Positions 15,402 through 23,195 of a stretch of 54,819 bases of DNA are shown here, in pieces. The translations under genes and the position numbers were made by a program. Under the pieces are notes generated by a model. The model made no database searches. It saw only the letters and a list, made by a program, of their open reading frames with translations, and had not been told where the DNA came from. The stretch is from positions 1 through 54,819 of the forward strand of contig NZ_JAKGBZ010000023.1 of NCBI RefSeq assembly GCF_021556475.1, read 5' to 3'. The DNA comes from Acidiphilium iwatense (GTDB lineage: Bacteria; Pseudomonadota; Alphaproteobacteria; Acetobacterales; Acetobacteraceae). Position 1 is the stretch's first letter. Each line of letters starts with the position of its first letter.

Positions 15402-16171
15402 TCGGTGGGGCCGTCCTCGACCAGGCGAAGCGCGGATTGCCACGCCATTTCGTAATGCGCCATGCGCATCGCCTCGTCCATGCGGAACTGGGCGGCGGTG
15501 TGTTCGCAGACCTCGCGCGGCGGGATGACCAATTTGGCGCCGCCCGACAGCGCCGCGACCTGGGCCTGGCAGGCGCGTTCGAGGAAATAAATCTCGTGGA
15601 ACGCTTCCTGGATTGTCCGCCCGCCGACCAGCAGCCCATGGTTGCGCAGGATCATCGCCTTGTTCTGGCCGAGATCGGACACGATGCGTTCGCGTTCGTC
15701 GAGATCGAGCGCGATGCCCTCATAGCCGTGATAGGACAGGCAGCCGTAGAATTTCATCGCGTGCTGGCTGATCGGCAGCAGCCCCTGTTCCTGCGCCGCG
15801 ACGGCGATGCCGGCCGAGGTGTGGGTGTGGACGACGCACATCAGGTCGGGGCGGGCCATGTGGATCGCCGAATGGATGGTGAAGCCGGCCTGATTGACGG
15901 TTTTGCCGGTCTGCGCTGGGGTTTCGACGCGATTGCCGGCGAGGTCGATTTTCACCAGGTCGGAGGCGCGCATTTCGTGGAACATCACGCCGTAATCGTT
16001 GATCAGGAAATGGTGGTCCGGGCCGGGCAGGCGCGCGCTGATATGGGTGTAGATGAAATCGGTCATGCGGAAATGCGCGACCAGCCGGTAGAGGGCGGCG
16101 AGGTCGCAGCGGATCTGCCATTCGGCGGCATCGATGCCCGGCGGCGGGGCGATTTTGGTGGTGACGTTCAT
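15389..16171 (-). CDS. Class II aldolase/adducin family protein
   Basis: A 260-residue protein of the class II aldolase/adducin domain, the zinc enzymes that include fuculose-1-phosphate aldolase. Metal-binding histidines are visible in VVHTHTSAGIAVAA and in LRNHGLLVGG. The conserved SARLPGPDHHFLINDYGVMFHEMRASDLVKID near the N-terminus is typical of the short-chain bacterial subgroup annotated as class II aldolase/adducin. Substrate is unknown. It overlaps the convergent TetR gene by 13 bp. No transporter or kinase gene adjoins it. Confidence 0.88.
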   Translation of the reverse strand: MNVTTKIAPPPGIDAAEWQIRCDLAALYRLVAHFRMTDFIYTHISARLPGPDHHFLINDYGVMFHEMRASDLVKIDLAGNRVETPAQTGKTVNQAGFTIHSAIHMARPDLMCVVHTHTSAGIAVAAQEQGLLPISQHAMKFYGCLSYHGYEGIALDLDERERIVSDLGQNKAMILRNHGLLVGGRTIQEAFHEIYFLERACQAQVAALSGGAKLVIPPREVCEHTAAQFRMDEAMRMAHYEMAWQSALRLVEDGPTDYRS

Positions 16172-16343
16172 GGTCCGGTCCTCCTATTTTATCCGATGCT
16201 CGGACCGATTGCCGTTTGCGTCAAGCATCGGGCCGGGAGTTATGCCGGTTTCGGGCGGTGACGTTCGGACATGTTGCGGATCGGCAGCCTTGTTCGTATG
16301 ATTTTCCGAATGCCGCCGAATGCGGGTGCGGGGAACCGGAGCA

Positions 16344-16694
16344 ATGGCAGCCATCAACCTGGAAGCAAAACTGGCTCTGTTTTCCGAGCTTTGGTCGCCG
16401 AAGATCGTCAACTCGTTCAACGGCCATGACGTCATGGTGGTCAAGCTCAAGGGCGAGTTCGTCTGGCATTCCCACCCGGATACCGATGATTTCTTCCTGG
16501 TCCTGAAGGGAAATCTGACCATCAGGCTCCGGGATGACGATGTGCATCTTGGGCCTGGCGATCTTTATGTCGTGCCGAAAGGGGTCGAGCATTGTCCGGT
16601 CGCCAGGGATGAGGTTCATCTGTTGCTGATCGAGCCGGCCGGGACGCCGAACACCGGCGATGCGGCAACCGCGGTCGCGAAGGAAACGATCTGA
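16344..16694 (+). CDS. Small cupin-domain protein
   Basis: A 116-residue single-domain cupin. Motif 1 is seen as GEFVWHSHPDTDDFFLVLKGNLTI (H-x-H plus acidic residues, likely metal ligands) and motif 2 as LGPGDLYVVPKGVEHCPVA. The wide cupin fold gives no substrate; related stand-alone proteins are often mannose-6-phosphate-isomerase-like or unassigned. ATG 16344 follows CCGGAGC. A start at 16320 is possible but lacks a clear ribosome site. Confidence 0.85.
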   Translation: MAAINLEAKLALFSELWSPKIVNSFNGHDVMVVKLKGEFVWHSHPDTDDFFLVLKGNLTIRLRDDDVHLGPGDLYVVPKGVEHCPVARDEVHLLLIEPAGTPNTGDAATAVAKETI

Positions 16695-16734
16695 TGTCGC
16701 GGCTATGCCGGGTTTTCCGTGATTGGGGGACGGG

Positions 16735-16925
16735 ATGAGCAAAAGCGGCCACGTTCTCCACACCGGCCGTCTGATCTAGCGCGACTGGCGGGACTCGGAT
16801 CGGGAAGCGTTCGCGGCGATGAACGCCGATCCCGACGTAATGGAGGATTTTGGCGGCCCTTTGAACCGCACCGAAAGCGATGCGAAGTTCGACCGCTATG
16901 CCAGCGCCTTCGAACAACACGGCTT
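16735..16925 (+). pseudogene. GNAT acetyltransferase remnant
   Basis: Translation from ATG 16735 gives MSKSGHVLHTGRLI, a TAG stop at 16777-16779, then in the same frame RDWRDSDREAFAAMNADPDVMEDFGGPLNRTESDAKFDRYASAFEQHGF. This matches the N-terminal third of RimJ/RimL-type GNAT acetyltransferases. After HGF the similarity is lost, so the acetyl-CoA-binding part is missing. One nonsense codon and a 3' deletion make it non-functional. Confidence 0.8.
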
Positions 16926-17054
16926 CTGCCGATCCAGGACCACGCAGGTTCCGGTCGCTGCTTTCAAACCGACAGTGACCCTATGCGCGATAAGGTTGCT
17001 GCGCCGGCCGATATCCTCTTTAATTTGCGCGGAAATACATGAAGGCGGGGCAAA

Positions 17055-17480
17055 ATGGCGACATTCGTTACCGGGCGATGCTTCTGCGGAGTGGTCCGGT
17101 TCCAATCCGAAAAAAGGCCAGTCGCCGTGCGCGCCTGTTGGTGCAGGGATTGCCAATACCTGTCCTCGGGCAATGCGTCGATCAACGCGATATTCAAAAC
17201 CGAGGCCTTCGAAATCACCGGCGAGGTCAGCGAATACGTCAGCAGGGCAGATAGCGGCAATGTCATGCGCCGGCGTTTTTGCCCCAGATGCGGGACGCCA
17301 TTGTTCAGCGAGTCGCTATCCCGGCCGAACCTGATCGTGGTCCGAGTCGGTGCGTTGGACGACCCGGAGATCGGGCGGCCGGAGAATTTTATCTGGACGG
17401 CATCTTCGCCTTCCTGGGGCTTTGTCGATTCAGAACTTCCGAACTGTGACGGCCAGCCCGCTGCCATCCCCCGGCATTAG
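17055..17480 (+). CDS. GFA family (DUF636) zinc protein
   Basis: A 141-residue protein of the family named after glutathione-dependent formaldehyde-activating enzyme. Zinc-binding cysteines are in GRCFCGVVRF (residues about 8-12), CWCRDCQ and RRRFCPRCGTPLF. Most members are of unknown activity; catalysis of glutathione-formaldehyde adduct formation is proven for only a few. The ATG at 17055 gives the standard N-terminus. The upstream 130 bp after the acetyltransferase remnant hold nothing recognisable. Confidence 0.88.
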   Translation: MATFVTGRCFCGVVRFQSEKRPVAVRACWCRDCQYLSSGNASINAIFKTEAFEITGEVSEYVSRADSGNVMRRRFCPRCGTPLFSESLSRPNLIVVRVGALDDPEIGRPENFIWTASSPSWGFVDSELPNCDGQPAAIPRH

Positions 17481-17505
17481 GATTCCCAATCAGGGGCGGT
17501 TCTCC

Positions 17506-17577
17506 CGCCAATGCGAGGAGGAAGCAAACCAGTCTTTCCGATCACTGGATTGCTTCGCCTTCGGTTCGCAATGACGG
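17506..17577. repeat. REP-like bipartite palindrome, copy 2
   Basis: The left part CGCCAATGCGAGGAGGAAGC and the right part TGGATTGCTTCGCC (17546 onward, ending CGCAATGACGG at 17577) are inverted relatives. This gives the bipartite palindrome common in proteobacterial intergenic DNA. It lies between the GFA gene and the convergent lipoprotein gene. The right half is nearly identical to the copies at 44019-44097 and 47883-47913. Confidence 0.75.
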
Positions 17578-17591
17578 CCTGGGGGGCAGGA

Positions 17592-17966
17592 TCAGCAGTC
17601 GTTGCCGCGCAGCATGAAGGACTGCACGATGTTGTTCTTCAGCGCGAAGGTGGTGGTGCAACTGCTGGTATAGGCCGTGGCGGGGAAACCGCCATCGCCA
17701 TAGAACGGGCCGTAGAATCCGCCGACCGGATAGAAGAACGGGCCCATGCCGTACGAGCCGGACGAATAGTGGAAATGCCGGTGAACATAGGCGAAATAGG
17801 TGACGCCGGCGACGTCGATGCGCCGGTTCGGCACGCCGAGCCCGGCGACCAGGGCGGATTCCGGCCGCCCGACATAGGCGGACATCCGTTCGGACAGGCT
17901 CGGCCCGGTCGCACACCCGGCAAGCGCCGCGGCGGCGAGCGGGGCTGTCAGGATCAGCTTACGCAT
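17592..17966 (-). CDS. Small lipoprotein of unknown function
   Basis: A 124-residue protein with a lipoprotein signal peptide (MRKLILTAPLAAAALAGC, lipobox LAGC). The mature part begins with a short helical segment (SLSERMSAYVGRPESALVAGLGVPNRRIDVAGVTYFAYVH) that resembles the region after the lipobox in small SmpA/OmlA-like lipoproteins. A Gly/Tyr/Phe-rich stretch follows (FHYSSGSYGMGPFFYPVGGFYGPFYGDGG), and the protein ends TFALKNNIVQSFMLRGNDC. The start at 17966 gives the signal peptide directly. Probably membrane-anchored; the role is unknown. Confidence 0.8.
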   Translation of the reverse strand: MRKLILTAPLAAAALAGCATGPSLSERMSAYVGRPESALVAGLGVPNRRIDVAGVTYFAYVHRHFHYSSGSYGMGPFFYPVGGFYGPFYGDGGFPATAYTSSCTTTFALKNNIVQSFMLRGNDC

Positions 17967-18034
17967 GATCGGCTCCCGAGTTCTGGTCTTTCGACCGTTA
18001 CCGTATTGTATTATGGGACTGTATCCCCCGTGTG

Positions 18035-19024
18035 TCAGAGCCATAACACATCCGTGATCCGGTTGGCAGAGCCGGCGATCATGGCGAGGCGGTCGAAGCC
18101 GAGTGCGATGCCGGCGCAGGGCGGGAGATCGGCGACGGCGGCAAGAAAATCCTCGTCGAGCGGCCAGTCCTCGCGGGTGTTCATTGCATGGCGGCGGGCG
18201 CGATCAGCCTCGAACCGGGCGCGCTGTTCGGCCGGATCGGTGAGTTCGGCGAAGGCGTTGGCGAGTTCGATGCCGCAGACATAGAGCTCGAAGCGCTCGG
18301 CGACGCGCGGATCGCTGGCACTCCTGCGCGCGAGCGCCGCCAGAGGCGCCGGCCAATGTGTGATGAAGGTGGGATTTTTTCGCCCGAGATACGGCTCGAT
18401 CCGGCCGAGCATGAGGCGGAAGAACAGATCCTCCCAGGTTTCGCCGGCACGGAGCGGGGTACGGGACTCGGCGGCGAGGGTTTCGGCATCGCCGATGCTG
18501 GCGAGCACGTCGATGCCGAGATGGCGACGGAAGGCTTCGGCGACGGTGAGGATTTCGATGTCGGCGAGGCTGGTGGTGATGCCGCGACAGGTGACTTCGG
18601 GCGGCAGTACGGCGCGGAGGAAAGCGATGGTTTCATCGATCAGGTCAGGGAGCGTGGCGCCAATTCGATACCATTCGAGGAGCGAAAATTCGGCGGCGTG
18701 GGTGTCCGACCCCTCGCCGTTGCGCCAGACGCGGGCGAGCTGGAAGATGTTGCCGGTGCCGCCGGCGAGGAGCTTCTTCATCGCGAATTCGGGTGAGGTG
18801 TGCAGCCAGAGTTTTTCTCCGGTGCCGTCGGGGAAGATGCGGGTGGTTTCGAAAGCGGAAAGATGAACTTCCTCGCCGGGCGCCGGGACCGCGTAGGGGG
18901 TTTCGACTTCCAGATAGTCGCGCGCGGTGAAAAAGGCGCGGGTCGCCTCCCTGAGCAGCGCGCGGCGGCGGAGATGCGGCAGGCGGGCGGCGAGGCGGTC
19001 GGGCGCCCATGCTTGTGCGGTCAT
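18035..19024 (-). CDS. epmA: EF-P lysyltransferase-like protein (class II LysRS paralog)
   Basis: EpmA is a truncated lysyl-tRNA-synthetase paralog that attaches (R)-beta-lysine to a conserved lysine of elongation factor P. This 329-residue protein has only the class II catalytic core: motif 1 region RDYLEVETPYAVP, motif 2 WLHTSPEFAMKKLLAGG plus IFQLARVWRNGE, and motif 3 PCAGIALGFDRLAM. It has no N-terminal anticodon-binding domain. The start at 19024 was chosen because the upstream 20 codons lie in a repeat. It is divergent from epmB, its partner. The EF-P gene is not in the window. Confidence 0.92.
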   Translation of the reverse strand: MTAQAWAPDRLAARLPHLRRRALLREATRAFFTARDYLEVETPYAVPAPGEEVHLSAFETTRIFPDGTGEKLWLHTSPEFAMKKLLAGGTGNIFQLARVWRNGEGSDTHAAEFSLLEWYRIGATLPDLIDETIAFLRAVLPPEVTCRGITTSLADIEILTVAEAFRRHLGIDVLASIGDAETLAAESRTPLRAGETWEDLFFRLMLGRIEPYLGRKNPTFITHWPAPLAALARRSASDPRVAERFELYVCGIELANAFAELTDPAEQRARFEADRARRHAMNTREDWPLDEDFLAAVADLPPCAGIALGFDRLAMIAGSANRITDVLWL

Positions 19025-19043
19025 GCCGGTTTGGATAGCACTC

Positions 19044-19208
19044 AGTGGGACGATTCTGAAATTCCTACCCGATTGCTGCGGCAATTTTTAGGAATTTCAG
19101 AATCAAAGACCACACTGGAAAGTTTTGATTTTCCTAGTGTTCTATCGTTTCGGGAATTCGTAGAACGCTATGGGCAATGCAAACGAATTTCCGAAACGGA
19201 ACACTAGG
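19044..19208 (+). repeat. Paired-hairpin repeat element, copy B
   Basis: Lies in the divergent epmA-epmB gap. Hairpin 1 inner arms are GATTCTGAAATTCCTA (19052-19067) and TAGGAATTTCAGAATC (19089-19104), with weaker outer arms ending CACACT at 19116. Hairpin 2 has outer arms CCTAGTGTTC (19133-19142) and GAACACTAGG (19199-19208), and inner arms CGTTTCGGGAATTCGT (19146-19161) and ACGAATTTCCGAAACG (19183-19198). Order, spacing and orientation match copy A at 2114-2275. Several arm positions differ from copy A on both sides in a pair-preserving way. It ends 2 bp before the epmB start codon. Confidence 0.85.
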
Positions 19209-19210
19209 CC

Positions 19211-20176
19211 ATGACAGCGCGCACCCTTCGCACCCCGGATGAGTTGATCGCGGCCGGTTTCGCGCCGGAAGCGGCGCGTGCCGGGCTGGAACGGGTCGCG
19301 GCGCGCTATGCGACGTCGATCCCCCCTGCCCTCGCCGCCTTGATCGAGCGGCCGGACGATCCGGTCGGACGGCAATTCATCCCCGATCCGGCGGAACTGG
19401 TGGTCGCGGCTCATGAGAGCGCCGATCCGATCGGCGACGATGCGCTGTCGCCGATCAAGGGGGTGGTGCATCGCTATCCCGACCGGGCGTTGCTGAAGCC
19501 CACCCTCGCCTGCCCGGTCTATTGCCGATTCTGCTTTCGCCGCGAGCATGTCGGGCCGGATGGCGGGGTGTTGACCGCGGCGGAACTGGATGCGGCGATC
19601 GGCTGGATCGCGGATCATACGGGGATCAGCGAGGTGATTTTGACCGGCGGCGACCCGCTTATTCTCTCCGCAAGGCGGGTGCGTTCGGTCCTGGACCGGC
19701 TTTCGGCGATTCCGCATGTGAAGCGGCTGCGCATCCATACCCGCGTGCCGGTGGCCGCACCCGAATTCGTCACCCAGGCGCTGGCCGACGCGCTGGATGT
19801 GGCGACGCCGCTGTTCGTGGTGATCCATGCCAATCATGCGCGCGAATTCACCGATGCGTCGCGAGCGGCACTCGACCTGCTGCGGCGCGGCGGGGTGCCG
19901 CTGCTCGGCCAGTCGGTGCTGCTGCGCGGGGTGAACGATTCCGTTCCGGCGCTGCGGGACCTGTTCGAGGCGATGTTGGCGGCGCGGGTGAAGCCGTATT
20001 ATCTGCACCAGCTCGACCCGGCGCCGGGGACGGCGCGGTTCCATGTGCCGATCGCCGAAGGCCGCGCGCTGCTCGCGGCGCTGCGCGGGACGATTTCGGG
20101 AACCGCCCTGCCCGCCTATATCCTGGATGCGCCGACCGGCAAGATGGTGCTGGAGCCGAGTCCGGTCGCCGGTTAG
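19211..20176 (+). CDS. epmB: EF-P lysine 2,3-aminomutase-type radical SAM enzyme
   Basis: A 321-residue radical SAM enzyme that isomerises (S)-alpha-lysine to (R)-beta-lysine for EF-P modification by EpmA. The cluster motif is C101-x3-C105-x2-C108 (LACPVYCRFCFRR), and PLP-site and family segments such as EVILTGGDPLILS, RLRIHTRVPVA and YYLHQLDPAPGTARFHV are present. The protein lacks the long C-terminal region of catabolic lysine aminomutases, as EpmB proteins do. The start codon directly follows the hairpin repeat, which could affect translation. Confidence 0.93.
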   Translation: MTARTLRTPDELIAAGFAPEAARAGLERVAARYATSIPPALAALIERPDDPVGRQFIPDPAELVVAAHESADPIGDDALSPIKGVVHRYPDRALLKPTLACPVYCRFCFRREHVGPDGGVLTAAELDAAIGWIADHTGISEVILTGGDPLILSARRVRSVLDRLSAIPHVKRLRIHTRVPVAAPEFVTQALADALDVATPLFVVIHANHAREFTDASRAALDLLRRGGVPLLGQSVLLRGVNDSVPALRDLFEAMLAARVKPYYLHQLDPAPGTARFHVPIAEGRALLAALRGTISGTALPAYILDAPTGKMVLEPSPVAG

Positions 20177-20499
20177 AGTATCCGTTGTGGTCAAGCGTGA
20201 TTAGGCTGCCACTTGTTGCGACCTGCCTTGAGCAAGGCATCGGCGAGGATGCTGGACTGGCCGTCCGACTTGCGCGCCCGTCGCGGCCACGCTCTAACCG
20301 GCCTCTCGGTGTGGATTATACGATGCGCCTCGATGTATATGGGAGCGATCTCCGGGCTACACGGCGCCCGGACCAAAAAGCTGTCCGTACGGACGTTGTG
20401 CTGGGGCAATGTACGCGCTGGGCGTAACATCAATCGTCCGCGTCGACTTTTCGTCGTAGGCCATGATGGATCAGTCGGTTGCGTACATCGCAGGTTTGA
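20177..20499. other. Intergenic stretch without recognisable gene
   Basis: 323 bp between epmB and a small minus-strand gene. An open frame exists on the minus strand (20191-20433) but shows no family resemblance, signal peptide or ribosome site. A short palindrome GTCCGTACGGAC lies near 20390. It could be decayed mobile DNA; nothing firm is seen. Confidence 0.5.
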
Positions 20500-20772
20500 T
20501 CAGGGAACGCCTAGATAGAAACTGATCCCAGGCGGCGGTTGAGGTGGCCCATACACGACTGGCGGCTGCGCGTAATAGCCGTTTTGTCCATATTGTCCAT
20601 AATATCCCGCCATTGGCCGGGGTCGCCGAAAATGCCGAAAGCGCTCCGGCGGATGATAATAACCCGGCTGACCCCAGGGTTGCCGCCGCCCGTGTTGATC
20701 GGCTGCTGCCGGGTTCATGGCCAGCACGAGAACGATCCCGATTGCCGGGCCGAGTGTGATCCAGTTTTTCAT
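20500..20772 (-). CDS. Small exported Gly/Pro/Tyr-rich protein
   Basis: A 90-residue protein with a Sec signal peptide (MKNWITLGPAIGIVLVLAMNPAAA). The mature part is low-complexity, rich in Pro, Gly, Tyr and Gln (GYYHPPERFRHFRRPRP, GYYGQYGQNGYYAQPP). Its ATG overlaps the stop of the upstream LTXXQ-type gene (TGATG), so the two are cotranslated. Such short periplasmic proteins with tyrosine/glycine tails occur widely in Acetobacteraceae-like genomes without known function. No catalytic motif is visible. Confidence 0.65.
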   Translation of the reverse strand: MKNWITLGPAIGIVLVLAMNPAAADQHGRRQPWGQPGYYHPPERFRHFRRPRPMAGYYGQYGQNGYYAQPPVVYGPPQPPPGISFYLGVP

Positions 20773-21242
20773 CACTGAGTCTTTCTGGCGCCGCTAGCAA
20801 CGGCGACCCGATTTTCGAACAACTCATCGGCGGTTTTTTTCTGTGTGGGGGATAACACTCCGTAGAGTTTCGTGAAAGCCGGGATCAACTTGTTGAGGGC
20901 AGCCAGATGCGCCCGCGTGAACTCGCGGTAAGATTTTAGGATTTCAACCGCGGTCATGGTTTCGGCATTCCGTGAACGCTGTTTATAAAGCGTTTCCATC
21001 TGCGTCGCATTCTGACGCATGACTGAGGCAAGCGCGTCCCATTGCGAGCGCTGTGCGGAGGTAATTTTAAGTTCAGTCCGCAATTTGTTGATATGCGCCT
21101 TGATTTCCGACGCAGGGCTGGTTGTGGCGGCTGACGATGCAGCGGGCGCTGTACTCTGCGTACTCTGCGCGAAAGCAGGAGACAGGCCGGCGATCAGCAG
21201 TCCAGCACTCAGCACCGTGGCTGAGATGAAACGCGGCATCAT
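20772..21242 (-). CDS. Periplasmic Spy/CpxP-like (LTXXQ motif) protein
   Basis: A 156-residue exported protein. The signal peptide ends at PAFA-QS (about residue 26), then an Ala/Ser/Thr linker, then an alpha-helical domain. Two LTxxQ-like repeats are visible, LKITSAQRSQW and LSPTQKKTADELF, the signature of the CpxP/Spy family of periplasmic stress proteins. These act as ATP-independent chaperones or sensor modulators. ATG 21242 follows GGAGTTTGACC on the minus strand. The gene is translationally coupled to the small Pro/Tyr-rich protein downstream; a shared envelope function is plausible but unproven. Confidence 0.8.
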   Translation of the reverse strand: MMPRFISATVLSAGLLIAGLSPAFAQSTQSTAPAASSAATTSPASEIKAHINKLRTELKITSAQRSQWDALASVMRQNATQMETLYKQRSRNAETMTAVEILKSYREFTRAHLAALNKLIPAFTKLYGVLSPTQKKTADELFENRVAVASGARKTQ

Positions 21243-21805
21243 GGTCAAACTCCAATGTTTGAATAACAGTCCTCCAAAAACCGCAGATGTCAAGCAATAT
21301 ATGGGCTCTCAGAATGAGAATATTACATCAGCGTCATTAATATTCAATGTATAATAGCAATTTCTATACATCGGCCCGCTGTGTTGCCCGTTGCCGACAA
21401 TACTTCAAAAGCAACCAGAGACGAATAGATGCACGCGTTACCGACAGCTTTGGGTCATGATGGGTCGGTCTGGCCCAGCCGGCCAAGCGACGCCTTTGGC
21501 TCGAGAACGGAATGTCAAGCTTGCCCGCGACTGAAACTTTTCCAATGTGCTGCGGCGCAATTTCACTCCCGTTTCACTTTTCATCTTCTTTTGCGGCCAC
21601 GCGATTCCGTTTCCCGATCGCCGCGCCGGATGATTCAGCCACTTCCCGCCCGATCAGCGTCAGCCATGGCGGCGTCCGGCGCGCATTCAGCGTCGACCAC
21701 AGCGAATCCTTCGGCCGATGACGCTTCAGCGGACCCGTCGCCACCATGGACGGAATTTACCGCCGAATTCTTTCGGTTGAGTAAATATTCAGGTTCGAAT
21801 GACGG
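21243..21805. other. Long intergenic stretch, nothing firm
   Basis: 563 bp between the divergent-facing Spy-like gene start and the glcF end. The first 130 bp are AT-rich and probably hold the promoter of the minus-strand gene (a TTGACA-like box is at 21288-21293 on the minus strand). A plus-strand frame at 21429-21854 runs into glcF and lacks a ribosome site, a recognisable domain or plausible composition, so it is not called. Confidence 0.5.
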
Positions 21806-23176
21806 TCAGACCCAGCCCGGTTCACCGTCCGTTTCCAGCTCGGGGTGCGGCTGAGTCGCGGCGATCGCCGCCTCGGCGGGCAGTTGCGCCGGTCTTGGCC
21901 CGCCGGCCATCCAGTCCAGCAACTCAACGGTATGGATGGTCGAAAGACCAGCTCCGCCAAGCTGCGTGAGGCAGCCAATATTGCCGGCGGCGATCGCATG
22001 CGGCTTCAAGGGCTTGATCGTCTCCAGCTTGCGCGCGCGCAACTGCCCCGCGATGTCCGGCTGCAGGATGTTGTAGGTGCCCGCCGACCCGCAGCACAGA
22101 TGCGCATCGCGCGGTTCGGCCACGGTGAAGCCAGCGCGCTTGAGCAGAATTTTCGGCGCATCGGTGATTTTCTGGCCGTGCTGGAGCGAGCAGGCGGCAT
22201 GATAGGCGAGGGTGATCGGCTGTTCCGGCGGCCGGCTCGGCTGATAGTCGAGCCGGAGCAGAAGCTCCGAAATATCCACCGCGAGCGAAGCGATCCGCGC
22301 CGCGCGCTCCGCCTCCGGCGTGTCGCGAAGCAGAAATCCGTAATCCTTCAGCACCGTGCCGCAGCCCGAGGTGTCGGTGACGATCGCGTCCAGCCCGTCC
22401 GTGTCGATTTCCCGGCTCCAGGCCGCCACGTTCGCCCGCGCGAAATCGAGCGCCGCCGCGTGCTTGCCAAGATGGTGGGTCAGCGCGCCGCAACATCCCG
22501 CGCCCCTGGCGACCACCACCTCGACCCCCATGCGGGTCAGCAGACGGATCGTGGCGTCATGAATGCCGGGGTCGAGCACCTGTTGCGCGCAGCCGGCGAG
22601 CAGCGCCACCCGTGCGCGCCGCGTGCCCTGCGGGGGAAACACGCCTTGCCGCTCGGTCGCGCCCCGCCCCGGCAGCGCGCCGGGAGCCAGATCGAGCATC
22701 GCGCGCAGCCGTTGCGCGAACAGCGTTTCGCCGCCGATCAACCCGCCGGCGAAGCGGGCCAGCCGTGCGCCGCGCAGCGCCGCCCGCAGCCGCGCGGGAT
22801 AGGGCAGAATCGCCGCCAGCAGCGCGCGCAGCGCCCGGTCGTGGCGCGGCCGCTGATAGGTTTCCTCCACCCTGACCCGCGCATAATCGATCAGATGCAT
22901 GTAATCGACGCCGGACGGGCAGGTGGTCATGCAGGCAAGGCAGGAGAGGCAGCGGTCGAGATGGAACGCCACCGGCTCGCTCGCCGGCGCTCCGGTCTCC
23001 AGCATGTCCTTGATGAGATAAATCCGCCCGCGCGGGCTGTCGTCCTCGTCGCCGACGACCACGAAACTCGGGCAGGTCGCGGTGCAGAAGCCGCAATGCA
23101 CGCAGGAGCGCAGAATCCGGTCGGCAATGGCGATGTCCGGGGCGGCGAGCTGTTCGGCGGTGAAACTGGTTTGCAT
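21806..23176 (-). CDS. glcF: Glycolate oxidase iron-sulfur subunit
   Basis: A 456-residue subunit of the glycolate dehydrogenase complex, which oxidises glycolate to glyoxylate and feeds electrons to the quinone pool. Two ferredoxin-like [4Fe-4S] motifs are at C25-C28-C31-C35 (CVHCGFCTATCP) and C76-C79-C82-C86 (CLSCLACMTTCP). Two CCG domains follow (GAGCCGALTHHLGKH and LCCGSAGTYNILQP), typical of heterodisulfide-reductase-like subunits. It is the last gene of glcD-glcE-glcF. Confidence 0.95.
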   Translation of the reverse strand: MQTSFTAEQLAAPDIAIADRILRSCVHCGFCTATCPSFVVVGDEDDSPRGRIYLIKDMLETGAPASEPVAFHLDRCLSCLACMTTCPSGVDYMHLIDYARVRVEETYQRPRHDRALRALLAAILPYPARLRAALRGARLARFAGGLIGGETLFAQRLRAMLDLAPGALPGRGATERQGVFPPQGTRRARVALLAGCAQQVLDPGIHDATIRLLTRMGVEVVVARGAGCCGALTHHLGKHAAALDFARANVAAWSREIDTDGLDAIVTDTSGCGTVLKDYGFLLRDTPEAERAARIASLAVDISELLLRLDYQPSRPPEQPITLAYHAACSLQHGQKITDAPKILLKRAGFTVAEPRDAHLCCGSAGTYNILQPDIAGQLRARKLETIKPLKPHAIAAGNIGCLTQLGGAGLSTIHTVELLDWMAGGPRPAQLPAEAAIAATQPHPELETDGEPGWV

Positions 23177-23195
23177 GAGAACCTAAATCTTCTCT

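Noticed and set aside
18035-19084. Longer EpmA start at 19084
   Set aside because: The extra 20 residues come from the hairpin repeat; the family N-terminus begins at 19024.
20191-20433. Minus-strand frame in the epmB downstream gap
   Set aside because: No ribosome site or domain; composition unlike neighbouring genes.
21429-21854. Plus-strand 141-residue frame before glcF
   Set aside because: Runs into the glcF coding region, Ser/Pro-rich without a domain, and no ribosome site.
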